From positions 124,001 through 188,000 of the forward strand of contig CAXNKS010000002.1 in assembly GCA_964203055.1 (NCBI GenBank): a stretch of DNA of 64,000 bases. Reading direction: 5' to 3'. The translations under genes and the position numbers were made by a program. Positions 1-9,007 of this stretch are shown here, piece by piece; position 1 is the first letter of the stretch; each line of letters begins with the position of its first letter. The DNA comes from Fontibacterium temperatum. GTDB taxonomy: Bacteria > Pseudomonadota > Alphaproteobacteria > Pelagibacterales > Pelagibacteraceae. Below the pieces are notes generated by a model. It made no database searches, was not told the origin of the DNA, and saw only the letters and a list, made by a program, of their open reading frames with translations.

Positions 1-1404
1 CAAGAGATTGATAAAAAAATAGAAGAACGAGTTATTGAATTGCAGAAGACTGTTAACATTAAAGGTTTTCGACCAGGAAAAGCGCCAGTTGATTTATTAA
101 AAAAACAATTTGCCCAAGCATTATATGGAGAAGTTTTAGAAAAAATTTTACAGGACAACACTTATCAAGCGTTAAATGATAATAAAATTAAACCTGCTAG
201 TCAGCCAAAAATTGAAATCAAATCTTCAGGAGAAGATAAAGACTTAGAGTACACAATTTCTGTTGAAAAGACTCCTGAAATAAAAAAAATCGAATTAGAG
301 AAAATAACTCTAACTGATTATAAATTAAAAATTGAAAAAAAAGATTTAGAAGAAAGAATTAATTTATTAGCAGAAGGTCAAAAAAAATACGTTAATAAAA
401 AAGAAGGCGAGAGTTCTGTTAAAGGCGATCTAGTAGTTTTTGATTTTGAGGCAACTGTTAACTCTAAACCATTTGAGGGTAACAAAGGTCAAAAGGTTCA
501 AATTATTTTAGGAAAAGAACTTTTTATTAAAGGTTTCGATGAGCAATTATTAACATGTAAATCTGGTGATAAAAAAGATGTTAAGATTAATTTACCAGAA
601 AATTATCCAAATAAAGAGTTAGCAAATAAAACTGCAATATTTAATTGCAAAATATTAGAAGTTAAAAAATCAGAATCAGTAGTTATTGATGATCAATTTG
701 CAAAAAATTTAGGAGCAAAAGATTTAAACGATTTAAAAATTCTATTAGAAAAACAACTGTCTAAAGAGCAGTCTTCAATTACGGAAACAATAGTTAGAAA
801 AGAAATTTTAGATTATTTAGATGAAAACTGTAAGTTTGACCTGCCCGAAGACTTGATAAAAAATGAACAAGAAATAGTTAAACATAGTTTTATACATGAA
901 AAAGCTCATAAAGATGAACCTCATGATGATCATAAACACGGACATGATCATTCAGACATAAAACTTACTAAAGAAGAAGAAGAAGATATTTTAGACATTT
1001 CAAAACGAAGAGTAAAACTTGCTTTAGTATTAAATCAAATTGGAGAAGATTATAAAATTCAAGTATCAACACAGGAACTTCAGCAGGAATTACAAAAACA
1101 AATGAGCATGTATCCTGGGCAGGAAAAACAAATTAGAGATTATTATCAAAAAAATCCTTCAGAAATTACAAGACTTAGAGGGCCAATATATGAAGATAAG
1201 ATTGTTGAACTGATCAAGTCTAAAGCTAAGGTCACTGTTAAAGAAGTTAATAAAAAAGAATTAGAAGAACTTGTCAAAGATTTATCATCTAATCTTAAGT
1301 CTAAATCATCAGCTAAGTTAGCAAAGAGCGGTGATGACAAATTAAAAAAAGATACAAAATCAGAGGATAAATCAAAATCCACAAAAAAGATTAGTAAAAA
1401 ATAA
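1..1404 (+). CDS. tig: Trigger factor (partial, 5' end outside window)
   Basis: This is a ribosome-associated peptidyl-prolyl isomerase and chaperone that binds nascent chains at the tunnel exit. The frame is open to the first base of the window, so the N-terminus is missing. The visible part begins with the ribosome-binding-domain motif GFRPGKAP, followed by an FKBP-like domain (roughly residues 110-220 of the visible part) and the long helical C-terminal chaperone domain. Within the latter, at 895-957, is a His/Asp-rich insert with seven His in about 21 residues, and the protein ends in a Lys/Ser-rich tail. It lies 26 nt upstream of clpP, the usual tig-clpP-clpX-lon order. A TTG at 40 is only an internal codon. 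Confidence 0.95.
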   Translation, partial: QEIDKKIEERVIELQKTVNIKGFRPGKAPVDLLKKQFAQALYGEVLEKILQDNTYQALNDNKIKPASQPKIEIKSSGEDKDLEYTISVEKTPEIKKIELEKITLTDYKLKIEKKDLEERINLLAEGQKKYVNKKEGESSVKGDLVVFDFEATVNSKPFEGNKGQKVQIILGKELFIKGFDEQLLTCKSGDKKDVKINLPENYPNKELANKTAIFNCKILEVKKSESVVIDDQFAKNLGAKDLNDLKILLEKQLSKEQSSITETIVRKEILDYLDENCKFDLPEDLIKNEQEIVKHSFIHEKAHKDEPHDDHKHGHDHSDIKLTKEEEEDILDISKRRVKLALVLNQIGEDYKIQVSTQELQQELQKQMSMYPGQEKQIRDYYQKNPSEITRLRGPIYEDKIVELIKSKAKVTVKEVNKKELEELVKDLSSNLKSKSSAKLAKSGDDKLKKDTKSEDKSKSTKKISKK

Positions 1405-1430
1405 GCAAAGCCTATAGAATCTGATTCTCT

Positions 1431-2045
1431 ATGAATGATCAGATTGATATTCAAATGAATACTCTAATTCCAATGGTGGTTGAACAAACCAGCAGAGGGG
1501 AAAGAGCTTATGATATTTATTCAAGGTTATTAAAAGAACGAATTATTTTTTTAGTAGGACCAGTCCACTCACATGTAGCAAGTTTAGTTTGTGCTCAATT
1601 ACTTTTTTTAGAGTCAGAAAATCCTAAGAAAGAAATTTTTTTATACATTAACAGTCCAGGAGGAGTAGTTACTGATGGACTTGGAATTTATGACACCATG
1701 CAATATGTCAAATCTCCCGTTTCAACAATTTGTATCGGACAAGCAGCTTCCATGGGTTCATTTTTGTTAGCTGCAGGAGAAAAAGGTCATAGGTTTTCTC
1801 TACCTAATGCACGTATAATGGTCCATCAACCTTCAGCAGGTTTTCAAGGACAAGCAACTGATATTCAAATTCATGCTAATGAAATTTCTTATGTGAAAAA
1901 ACGCCTTAATGAAATTTATGCAAAGCATACTGGCAAAGATTTTAAGTCAATCCAAGAAGCTTTAGAGAGAGACAAGTTTATGAGCCCTGAAGAAGCTAAA
2001 GATTTTGGAATAATTGATAAAGTAGTAGAAAAGAAAGCCGATTAA
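1431..2045 (+). CDS. clpP: ATP-dependent Clp protease proteolytic subunit ClpP
   Basis: This is the serine peptidase that forms the double-heptamer chamber used by ClpX and ClpA, both encoded in this window. The 204-residue product has normal length. The catalytic triad is visible: Ser107 in QAASMGS, His132 in MVHQPSAG and Asp181 in RDKFMSP. The oligomerisation/substrate strand motif NSPGG is also present. No long propeptide is evident. It follows tig by 26 nt and precedes clpX by about 110 nt, a spacing that holds a small stem-loop. Confidence 0.97.
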   Translation: MNDQIDIQMNTLIPMVVEQTSRGERAYDIYSRLLKERIIFLVGPVHSHVASLVCAQLLFLESENPKKEIFLYINSPGGVVTDGLGIYDTMQYVKSPVSTICIGQAASMGSFLLAAGEKGHRFSLPNARIMVHQPSAGFQGQATDIQIHANEISYVKKRLNEIYAKHTGKDFKSIQEALERDKFMSPEEAKDFGIIDKVVEKKAD

Positions 2046-2095
2046 TCATCTTATTTATTCAATTTACACACAGTATACCGATTAGATTCAACTAA

Positions 2096-2117
2096 GACTT
2101 GCTTTTAGAAGTAAGTC
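2096..2117 (+). terminator. Stem-loop between clpP and clpX (possible weak terminator or attenuator)
   Basis: Seven-base arms GACTTGC and GTAAGTC (one G-U pair) enclose an 8-base loop, and a T-rich run follows a few bases later. It lies in the 111-base gap between clpP and clpX. This could be a weak intrinsic terminator or processing hairpin, but the arms are short and the T-run is interrupted. Function is inferred only from structure and position. Confidence 0.35.
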
Positions 2118-2156
2118 ATTGTTTTATAAAACTTAACTGATTCGATCATTTTAAAC

Positions 2157-3437
2157 ATGGCCAAAGATAATAAAAATACTCTTTATTGTTCCTTCTGCGG
2201 AAAAAGTCAGCACGAAGTTAGAAAACTAATTGCTGGCCCTACAGTTTTTATCTGTGATGAATGCGTCGAACTTTGCATGGATATCATCAAAGAAGAAAAC
2301 AAAAGTAATTTTGTTAAAGACGACGCTGGCGTTCCAACACCTAAAGAAATTTGTAAAGTTTTAGACGAGTATGTCATTGGTCAAGACAAAGCAAAAAAAG
2401 TTTTATCTGTTGCGGTTCACAATCATTATAAGAGATTAAATCAAGATTCTAAAAGTAGCAAAGATGTTGAAATTTCAAAATCTAACGTCCTGCTTATCGG
2501 TCCGACAGGCTGCGGAAAAACTTTATTAGCGCAAACTCTTGCAAAAATTTTAGACGTGCCATTCACTATGGCGGACGCTACTACATTAACTGAGGCTGGT
2601 TATGTTGGAGAAGATGTCGAAAATATTATTTTAAAATTATTACAAGCTGCTGATTATAACGTTGAAAAGGCACAACGAGGAATTGTTTACATAGATGAAG
2701 TTGATAAAATTAGCAGAAAAACAGAGAACCCTTCAATTACAAGAGACGTTTCTGGAGAGGGAGTTCAGCAGGCTCTTTTGAAAATTATGGAAGGAACAGT
2801 TGCAAGCGTTCCACCGCAAGGAGGAAGAAAACATCCTCAGCAAGAATTTTTACAAGTTAATACAACAAATATTCTCTTTATTTGTGGAGGAGCTTTTGGA
2901 GGATTAGAGAAAATTGTATCATTAAGAAGCAAAGGAACTGCAATGGGATTTGGAGCTACTCTTAGAGAGCACGATAATAAGAGTATCGGTCAAATATTAA
3001 AAGACCTAGAGCCAGAAGATTTATTGAAATTCGGTTTAATACCTGAGTTTATAGGAAGACTTCCAATTGTAGCAACCCTAGATGATTTACATGAAGAGGC
3101 TTTAATTAAAATTTTACAAGAACCGAAAAATGCTCTTCTTAAACAATATGCTAAACTTTTTGAAATTGAAGGAGCTAAGCTTACTTTTACAAAAGACTCA
3201 TTATCAGCTATCGCTAAAAAAGCTTTAATTAGAAAAACAGGGGCAAGGGGACTTAGATCAATTTTAGAAGATATTTTACTTGAAACAATGTTTGAGCTTC
3301 CTTCACAATCTACTATTAGTGAGGTTGTAATTAATAAAGACGTTGTTGATGGAAAAATAAAACCACTTCTTACTTATTCAAAGAAAAACGCGCAACCTTC
3401 AAGCACTCCAATTAATAAAGAGAGTAAAATAGGCTAG
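2157..3437 (+). CDS. clpX: ClpX, ATPase/unfoldase subunit of Clp protease
   Basis: ClpX is a AAA+ unfoldase that recognises tagged substrates such as ssrA-tagged proteins and threads them into ClpP. The 426-residue product carries an N-terminal C4 zinc-binding domain (Cys11, Cys14, Cys33, Cys36), Walker A GPTGCGKT at 115-122, Walker B VYIDEVDK, the pore loop GYVGED and the C-terminal AAA+ subdomain ending near residue 400. Length and domain order are normal for the family. It is transcribed in the same direction as clpP and lon. Confidence 0.97.
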   Translation: MAKDNKNTLYCSFCGKSQHEVRKLIAGPTVFICDECVELCMDIIKEENKSNFVKDDAGVPTPKEICKVLDEYVIGQDKAKKVLSVAVHNHYKRLNQDSKSSKDVEISKSNVLLIGPTGCGKTLLAQTLAKILDVPFTMADATTLTEAGYVGEDVENIILKLLQAADYNVEKAQRGIVYIDEVDKISRKTENPSITRDVSGEGVQQALLKIMEGTVASVPPQGGRKHPQQEFLQVNTTNILFICGGAFGGLEKIVSLRSKGTAMGFGATLREHDNKSIGQILKDLEPEDLLKFGLIPEFIGRLPIVATLDDLHEEALIKILQEPKNALLKQYAKLFEIEGAKLTFTKDSLSAIAKKALIRKTGARGLRSILEDILLETMFELPSQSTISEVVINKDVVDGKIKPLLTYSKKNAQPSSTPINKESKIG

Positions 3438-3446
3438 TTATTCACA

Positions 3447-3474
3447 GTTGAAATAACATTAAGCGTCCCCATAT
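3447..3474 (+). promoter_or_regulatory. Predicted heat-shock (RpoH / sigma-32) promoter of lon
   Basis: GTTGAAA at 3447-3453 and CCCCATAT at 3467-3474 are separated by 13 bases. This is very close to the well-known sigma-32 consensus CTTGAAA-N11-15-CCCCATNT. It lies 44 bases upstream of the lon start codon, and lon is a classic heat-shock gene. The predicted transcription start near 3480 sits at the base of an inverted repeat. The match is seen directly; use by RpoH is inferred from family knowledge. Confidence 0.75.
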
Positions 3475-3476
3475 AG

Positions 3477-3501
3477 AGTTAAGCTTGTTATAAACTTAAC
3501 T
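3477..3501 (+). other. Inverted repeat in the lon 5' leader
   Basis: A perfect 7-base inverted repeat (AGTTAAG / CTTAACT) encloses an 11-base loop. It starts just downstream of the predicted RpoH promoter, so it would form the extreme 5' end of the lon transcript. It could stabilise the leader or act as a weak clpX terminator, although the trailing sequence is mixed A/T rather than a T-run. Confidence 0.4.
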
Positions 3502-3518
3502 ATTATTATTATTAACTT

Positions 3519-5931
3519 ATGGACGTTAAAGACACGCAAAAAATAAATCCAGCGCAATACCCTGTGTTGCCACTGAGAGATATTGTTGTGTTCCCCGGAA
3601 TGGTTGTTCCTCTTTTCGTTGGAAGAGAAAAGTCTATTAATGCTCTAAATAGCGTAATGGATAAATATAAGAAAATTATCCTCGCTGCTCAAAAAAGTCA
3701 TGATGTTGACGATCCAAAAGATAATGAAATTTACCAAGTAGGCTGTTTAGGTGAAATATTACAATTATTAAAACTTCCAGATGGAACAGTTAAAATTTTA
3801 GTAGAAGGAAAAGAAAGAGTAAAAATTAATCAGTATCATAATGAAGAAAAGAATTTTTTATTAGCTTCGTGCTCAACACTGGCAGATGATCTTGGTAAAG
3901 AAGATTTATCTTTATTATCAAAAGCAGTTTTAAATAAATTTGATAAATTAGTTAAAGTTTCAAAAAAAGTATCTGAAGAGGGTCTTGAGACAATTAAAGA
4001 TACAAAAGAACCATCAAAAATTGCCGACGCCGTAGCTAACCAATTGCAAATCAGTTTAGTAGAAAAACAAAAAATTTTAGAAAATCTTTCAGTACAAAAT
4101 AGACTAGAAACTCTTTTGACTTTTATTGAGAGTGAAGTTGAAGTTTTGTCAGTTGAAAAAAAGATTAGAGGTAGAGTTAAAAATCAAATGGAAAAAACTC
4201 AAAGAGAATATTATTTAAATGAACAGTTAAAAGCTATTCAAAAAGAATTAGGCGAAACCGAAGATGGTAAAGATGAAATTCAAAGTTTAGAAGAGGCTAT
4301 TAAAAAAGCTAAAATGACCAAAGAAGCTGAAGAAAAGTCTTTAGCTGAATTAAAAAAATTAAAATCAATGAGTCCAATGTCAGCCGAGTCTACAGTAGTC
4401 AGAAATTATTTGGACTGGATGGTTTCATTACCTTGGGGAAAAACTTCTAAAGTAAATACCGATATTAATGATGCAAAAAAAATTCTTGATGAAGATCATT
4501 TTGGTTTAGAAAAAGTAAAAGATAGAATCTTAGAATTTTTAGCAGTTCAGAGCAGAATTAATAAAATCAAAGGTCCTATTCTTTGTTTAGTAGGTGCACC
4601 AGGAGTTGGAAAAACTTCTTTAGGCAAATCTATTGCTAAAGCTACAGGAAGAGAATTTGTAAGAATGTCTTTAGGTGGAATTAGAGATGAAGCTGAAATT
4701 AGAGGTCATAGAAGAACTTACATTGGATCTTTACCTGGAAAAATAATTCAGATGATGAAAAAATCTGGAAAAAATAATCCTTTAATTTTGTTAGATGAAA
4801 TTGATAAAATTGGTAATGACTATAGAGGTGATCCTTCATCAGCATTACTAGAAGCTTTGGACCCTGAGCAAAACACAACATTTAATGATCATTATCTTGA
4901 AGTAGATTACGATTTATCGAATGTAATGTTTGTTACTACGGCAAACACTTTAAATATTCCTGGTCCATTATTAGACAGAATGGAAGTTATTAGAATCTCT
5001 GGTTACACAGAAGATGAAAAAATGGAAATAGCTAAAAAATATCTTGTACCTAAACAAATTAAAGAAAACGGATTAAAAGCAGGTGAATGGATTGCGTCTG
5101 ATGAGGCTTTGAAAGATATTATCAGATACTACACTAGAGAGTCAGGGGTTAGAAGTTTAGAAAGAGAAATTTCGAAACTTGCTAGAAAAGGCGTTAAAGA
5201 AATTGTTACAAAAACTAAAGATACAATTAAAATTGATGAAAAAAATCTTAATGATTATCTTGGTATTAAAAAGTTTAAATATGGTGAAATTGAAAACAAA
5301 GATGGCACAGGAATTGTTACTGGACTTGCTTGGACTGAAGTTGGTGGCGAATTATTAACGATCGAGTCTGTAGTTATGCCAGGAAAAGGCAAGATGGAGA
5401 TAACTGGTAAACTAGGAGAAGTGATGCAAGAGTCGGTCAAGGCTGCAAAATCGTTCGTAAGATCAAGATGTATAGAATATGGAATCATTCCTCCAGTTTT
5501 TGAAAAAAAAGATATTCATATTCACGTACCTGAAGGAGCAACGCCAAAAGATGGACCTTCAGCCGGAATCGCAATGGTCACTTCAATTGTTTCATCTTTA
5601 ACTGGAATTCCAGTTAAGAGAGAAGTTGCCATGACAGGAGAGGTCACTTTAAGAGGAAGAGTCCTTCCAATTGGAGGTTTAAAAGAAAAATTATTAGCAG
5701 CTCTTAAGAGGGGGTATTAAAACTGTTTTAATCCCAGATGAGAACGAGAAGGATTTAGCTGAAATACCTAAAAATGTAATTGAAGGTTTAAAAATTATTC
5801 CAGTTAAAACAGTAGATGAAGTACTAAAAGTTGCTTTAACTAAATCTTTAACACCAATTGATTGGGTAGAAATTGATCTTTCGCAAACGCAAAAAAGTAA
5901 AGAAATTACGAGTGAAAGACCAGTAAATTAA
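3519..5931 (+). CDS. lon: Lon ATP-dependent protease, frame interrupted by a +1 base near 5706
   Basis: Lon is a AAA+ serine protease that degrades damaged and regulatory proteins. The product shows the N-terminal LON substrate-binding domain, a coiled-coil region around residues 180-270, Walker A GAPGVGKT, and the protease domain with the Ser-Lys dyad (Ser about 681 in DGPSAGIAM, Lys about 724 in GGLKEK). As written the frame stops at 5718-5720 after 733 residues. Removing one A at 5706/5707 restores LRGGIKTVLIP and continues to TAA at 5929-5931, giving 803 residues, the normal Lon length. The dyad lies before the break, so only about 70 C-terminal residues are affected. A heat-shock promoter precedes the gene. 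Confidence 0.93.
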
Positions 5932-5932
5932 A

Positions 5933-6763
5933 TTATTTAATATTTAAATATTCTATAAAGCTTCTAAGAGAAATCAGAATTAGATAAACACCAAATATCT
6001 TAGTAATTAAATTTCTACTCACTTTATGAACAACTTTTGCTCCAAGAGGAGCCATCATCATTGTTACTGGAACAAAAACTAAAAAACCCGCAAGATTAAA
6101 ATAACCAAAACTAAGAGGTGAATTAACTTTGGCGAATAATGCGCCACTCAAAACCATGCTAATTGTTCCTGAGATTGCAATTAAAATTCCAATAGCCGCA
6201 GATGTTCCAATAGCCTTTCTCATATCATAGCCAAATAATCTCATAAAAGGCACAGATAACGATCCACCACCAATACCAAGCGGAACAGAAACGAAGCCAA
6301 TAAAATTTCCAATTATAATTTTATAAATTTTTGGAATATTTCTTTCTGTTTCTTCTAATTTTGATTTTAAAAATAGAAAAAATAGACCCACTAAAAATGC
6401 AAATAATGAGAAGAAAAATACTAAATTAGCCGTCTTTAAATTTGAAGCTAAAAAAGTTCCAATGATAACTCCTAAAACTATATAAATACCAAAAGATTTA
6501 ATAAGACCAAAATCAACTGCATTAAATTTCATGTGTGTTCTAGTTGACATGATTGATGTTGGAATAATAATTGCAAGAGATGTTCCTAAAGCTAAATGCA
6601 TTTTAGTTGCCATTTCAAAATCAAGAACTGTAAATGCGTAATATAGTGCAGGTACCATTACCAAACCCCCGCCGACTCCAAGTAATCCTGCTGCAAAACC
6701 GGCAACAGATGCTGCCATAACCATAACAATTATAAGATAAAATATTTGATACCAATCAATCAT
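5933..6763 (-). CDS. TSUP-family membrane protein (TauE/SafE-like permease)
   Basis: This 276-residue integral membrane protein has about eight hydrophobic segments and two copies of the family's glycine-rich motif, GLLGVGGGLVMVP near the N-terminus and PLGIGGGSLSVP in the middle. TSUP proteins (sulfite exporter TauE/SafE family) move small anions, often sulfite or organosulfonates, across the inner membrane, but substrate cannot be read from sequence. The gene converges on lon, with its stop codon one base from the restored lon stop. In many alphaproteobacteria hupB follows lon; it is absent here. Confidence 0.9.
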   Translation of the reverse strand: MIDWYQIFYLIIVMVMAASVAGFAAGLLGVGGGLVMVPALYYAFTVLDFEMATKMHLALGTSLAIIIPTSIMSTRTHMKFNAVDFGLIKSFGIYIVLGVIIGTFLASNLKTANLVFFFSLFAFLVGLFFLFLKSKLEETERNIPKIYKIIIGNFIGFVSVPLGIGGGSLSVPFMRLFGYDMRKAIGTSAAIGILIAISGTISMVLSGALFAKVNSPLSFGYFNLAGFLVFVPVTMMMAPLGAKVVHKVSRNLITKIFGVYLILISLRSFIEYLNIK

Positions 6764-6819
6764 AAAAATGTTCTTAACTTATATATTTTTAGTTAATAAA
6801 TAGTACTTAATATTTGAAA

Positions 6820-7074
6820 ATGAAAAAAATTAAAAAATACTGGTACATAATTCCTATTTTACTATTAGTTTGGTATTTTTATCCGGGAGATTATTTAAAG
6901 AACTGCGTAAGGGATTTTAAGGACAAACAAACATTCTATAAAAATCAATTTGCAGACCAATATGGTTTAATTACATGCTCTAAGATTAAAAAAGATGATC
7001 TGAATACCTTTAACCTTCTAAAAGGCAGAGTCTTTTCAAAGACTACTGCATTTAAAAAGTACTTACCTCGTTAA
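6820..7074 (+). CDS. Small membrane-anchored protein of unknown function
   Basis: I do not recognise this 84-residue protein. The ATG at 6820 is preferred over a TTG at 6814. It has a basic N-terminus (MKKIKKYW), one strongly hydrophobic segment at about residues 7-20 rich in aromatic residues, and then a hydrophilic basic region with two Cys (in NCVRDF and ITCSKI). This suggests an inner-membrane anchor or uncleaved signal with an exported domain whose two Cys could form a disulphide. It is divergent from the TSUP gene and upstream of tRNA-Val. Confidence 0.7.
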   Translation: MKKIKKYWYIIPILLLVWYFYPGDYLKNCVRDFKDKQTFYKNQFADQYGLITCSKIKKDDLNTFNLLKGRVFSKTTAFKKYLPR

Positions 7075-7125
7075 TTATTATTTTAACTTTCTATTTTTAT
7101 TGTTATACAAAGTTCCTTATTAAAA

Positions 7126-7201
7126 GGGCGATTAGCTCAGTTGGTAGAGCATCTCGTTTACACCGAGAGGGTCCTAGGTTCGAGTCCTTGATCGCCCACC
7201 A
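7126..7201 (+). tRNA. tRNA-Val (anticodon TAC)
   Basis: The cloverleaf is complete: the GGGCGAT acceptor arm pairs with ATCGCCC and is followed by an encoded ACCA end. The anticodon stem TCTCG/CGAGA holds the loop TTTACAC with anticodon TAC, and the T arm has GGTTCGAGTCC. The length is 76 nt including CCA. Confidence 0.96.
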
Positions 7202-7360
7202 TCTTCTTAATTTATAGAGATTTTTTTAATGTTTTTCTAAAACATCTCAAATAATATTTTGCAAAAGACTTTCAAAAAAAATCAGTATATAAGACTGTCT
7301 TCAAGCATAACTTGAATTGTGGTGACAGCATAATCTTAGCTTCATCACTTTTTTTTAGGA
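7202..7360. other. Spacer between tRNA-Val and tRNA-Asp
   Basis: No reading frame of substance is seen in these 159 bases. There is a perfect 6-base inverted repeat TTCAAG-CATAA-CTTGAA at 7300-7316, a TATATAAG at about 7287-7294, and a run of eight or more T just before tRNA-Asp. These could be terminator or promoter parts for the flanking tRNAs, but no -35/-10 pair is clear enough to call. Confidence 0.4.
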
Positions 7361-7437
7361 GGGGGTGTAGCTCAGTTGGTTAGAGCGATCGCCTGTCACG
7401 CGATAGGTCGCGGGTTCGAGTCCCGTCACTCCCGCCA
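7361..7437 (+). tRNA. tRNA-Asp (anticodon GTC)
   Basis: The acceptor arm GGGGGTG pairs with CACTCCC (one G-U), followed by G and encoded CCA. The anticodon stem ATCGC/GCGAT holds CTGTCAC with anticodon GTC, and the T loop is GGTTCGAGTCC. The length is 77 nt. The next gene begins only six bases downstream. Confidence 0.96.
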
Positions 7438-7443
7438 AAATAA

Positions 7444-8079
7444 ATGTTTAATATGAGTTCAACTTTTTTTAATTCTTTTGCAGTTTTATTTGTTGCTATT
7501 GATGCAGCAGGAATTGGTCCTTTATTTTTATTATTAACAGAAGGAGCATCACGAGAGCAGAGATTTAAAATTGCAATCAAAGCATCTTTAATTTCTTTTA
7601 TAGTATTAATTATTTTTGCATACGGAGGCAAATTTTTTTTTAATTGGATTGGCGTTTCAATAGATTCTTTGAAGATTGCAGGAGGAATAATTTTATTTAT
7701 TATTTCAATTGAAATGTTGTTGGATAAAAGAAGGTTAAGAAGAGAGGAGAGCGCTAATAAAGTTTTGCATGAAAAAACATTAGAAGAAATTGCAATTTTT
7801 CCACTTGCTATACCTTTGATTGCAGGGCCTGCAGCCTTAACCTCAGTTTTACTTTTAGTAAATGCTAGCTCTAAATATCCAGAAAAATTAATTATGGTTT
7901 ATATTGCTTTAACAGCAGTAATGATTGTAACTTTTTTTCACATGATATTTTCTGCAATTCTTGCAAATTATACCAGCAAAAATATTTTAAATGTATTTTC
8001 AAGAGTTATAGCTTTAATTTTAGCATCCCTTGCAATTCAATTTATTGTCGATGGAATAAAATCTAGCTTTGGATTTTAA
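7444..8079 (+). CDS. MarC-family integral membrane protein
   Basis: This 211-residue protein has six predicted membrane segments in the MarC/UPF0056 pattern, including AIDAAGIGPLFL in the first segment and IPLIAGPAALTSVLL in the middle. The biochemical role of the family is poorly established. It starts at ATG 7444, six bases after tRNA-Asp; an in-frame ATG at 7453 is an alternative. Its last four bases overlap the end of the convergent rlmB gene. Confidence 0.9.
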   Translation: MFNMSSTFFNSFAVLFVAIDAAGIGPLFLLLTEGASREQRFKIAIKASLISFIVLIIFAYGGKFFFNWIGVSIDSLKIAGGIILFIISIEMLLDKRRLRREESANKVLHEKTLEEIAIFPLAIPLIAGPAALTSVLLLVNASSKYPEKLIMVYIALTAVMIVTFFHMIFSAILANYTSKNILNVFSRVIALILASLAIQFIVDGIKSSFGF

Positions 8080-8813
8080 TTATTTCTTTCAAGCAATCTA
8101 AACATACCTAAAGTTACTGAGACTGCATTAGAAACATTTAAACTTTCTATCTGTTTATTAATCTGAATTTTTATAAGATGATCGCAATTTTCTTTTACTA
8201 ACCTTCTAAGTCCCTCTCCTTCAGATCCAAAAACAAAAGCATTGTGATTAGACCATTTTTGATCTTCAATATTTTCTTTTGCATGACCATCTAGTCCATA
8301 AACCCAATAATTATTTTTTTTAAGAACCTCTAGTGCGTTAGTTATATTTGAAACTGGTATAATATTTATAAGTTCCATTGCTCCACTAGCACTTTTGTAC
8401 ATCATTTTGTTTTTAGGATTATAATTTTTTTCTAAAATAATGACGGCATCAATATTGAATGCGCTACATGATCTTATTATTGATCCTATATTTCTTTGAT
8501 CTGTGATATCATCAAGCACAACTACTGTATTTTTTGAATTATTTTTATTTTTTAAATATTCTTTTAATTCAACAGCAGGAATATTTTCTATTTCAGCAGC
8601 AACTCCTTGATGAACAATAGTCTCAGTAATAAAAATTTTATCTATTTCTTTTTTATCTTTAATTTCAATTATAATTTTTTTATCAAAATTTTTAGGAGCA
8701 AAATCCTTTTGATTTTCTTCAGTGATAATTAGCTTATATATTTTTCTTTTAGGGTTTTTGATGGCAGATAAAACTGCATGTTTGCCACCTATCCAAAATG
8801 AGCCTGTTTTCAT
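8076..8813 (-). CDS. rlmB: TrmH-family 23S rRNA (guanosine-2'-O)-methyltransferase RlmB
   Basis: This is a SPOUT-fold RNA 2'-O-methyltransferase, 245 residues. An N-terminal L30e-like RNA-binding domain covers about residues 1-85. The C-terminal catalytic domain carries the three family motifs: a DDITDQRNIGSIIR motif with the catalytic Asn-Arg region, FGSEGEGLRRL, and the knot motif LNVSNAVSVTLGMFRLL. These fit RlmB, which modifies G2251 of 23S rRNA, but another TrmH-type specificity is possible. It overlaps marC tail-to-tail by four bases. Confidence 0.9.
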   Translation of the reverse strand: MKTGSFWIGGKHAVLSAIKNPKRKIYKLIITEENQKDFAPKNFDKKIIIEIKDKKEIDKIFITETIVHQGVAAEIENIPAVELKEYLKNKNNSKNTVVVLDDITDQRNIGSIIRSCSAFNIDAVIILEKNYNPKNKMMYKSASGAMELINIIPVSNITNALEVLKKNNYWVYGLDGHAKENIEDQKWSNHNAFVFGSEGEGLRRLVKENCDHLIKIQINKQIESLNVSNAVSVTLGMFRLLERNN

Positions 8814-9007
8814 TGATTTAATGGTTATAACTACCTTAATTTGTGATAAAAATGTATTGCATTAATATTGCTCACTAATTATATTCCGCATAATTTTAAG
8901 CTTCAAAATCGCAATAGTGTGGTTAGGAAGTTGTGTTGTAAAATTTTTCTTTTTTAGAACACTTGAAAGCCACTCAAAGCAAAACCTCCGTCGTTTTGTG
9001 AAAAATT
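8814..9007. other. Intergenic region upstream of the tRNA-Tyr/tRNA-Gly/tuf cluster
   Basis: These 194 bases carry no supported gene. They lie between the start of minus-strand rlmB and tRNA-Tyr and are the likely promoter region for both. A TTGCAT-N17-TATATT promoter-like pair is present at 8857-8885, and a T-rich run is at about 8945-8956. Confidence 0.5.
8857..8885 (+). promoter_or_regulatory. Candidate sigma-70 promoter for tRNA-Tyr-tRNA-Gly-tuf
   Basis: TTGCAT at 8857-8862 and TATATT at 8880-8885 are separated by 17 bases. It lies 122 bases upstream of tRNA-Tyr and no other good pair is seen in the gap. In such A+T-rich DNA chance matches are common, so this is a moderate call. Confidence 0.4.

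Noticed and set aside
7380..7631. Minus-strand frame with a GSDGTRTRDLSRDRRSL end
   Set aside because: It is the reverse reading of tRNA-Asp plus the marC start. This peptide type is a well-known false protein made from tRNA genes.
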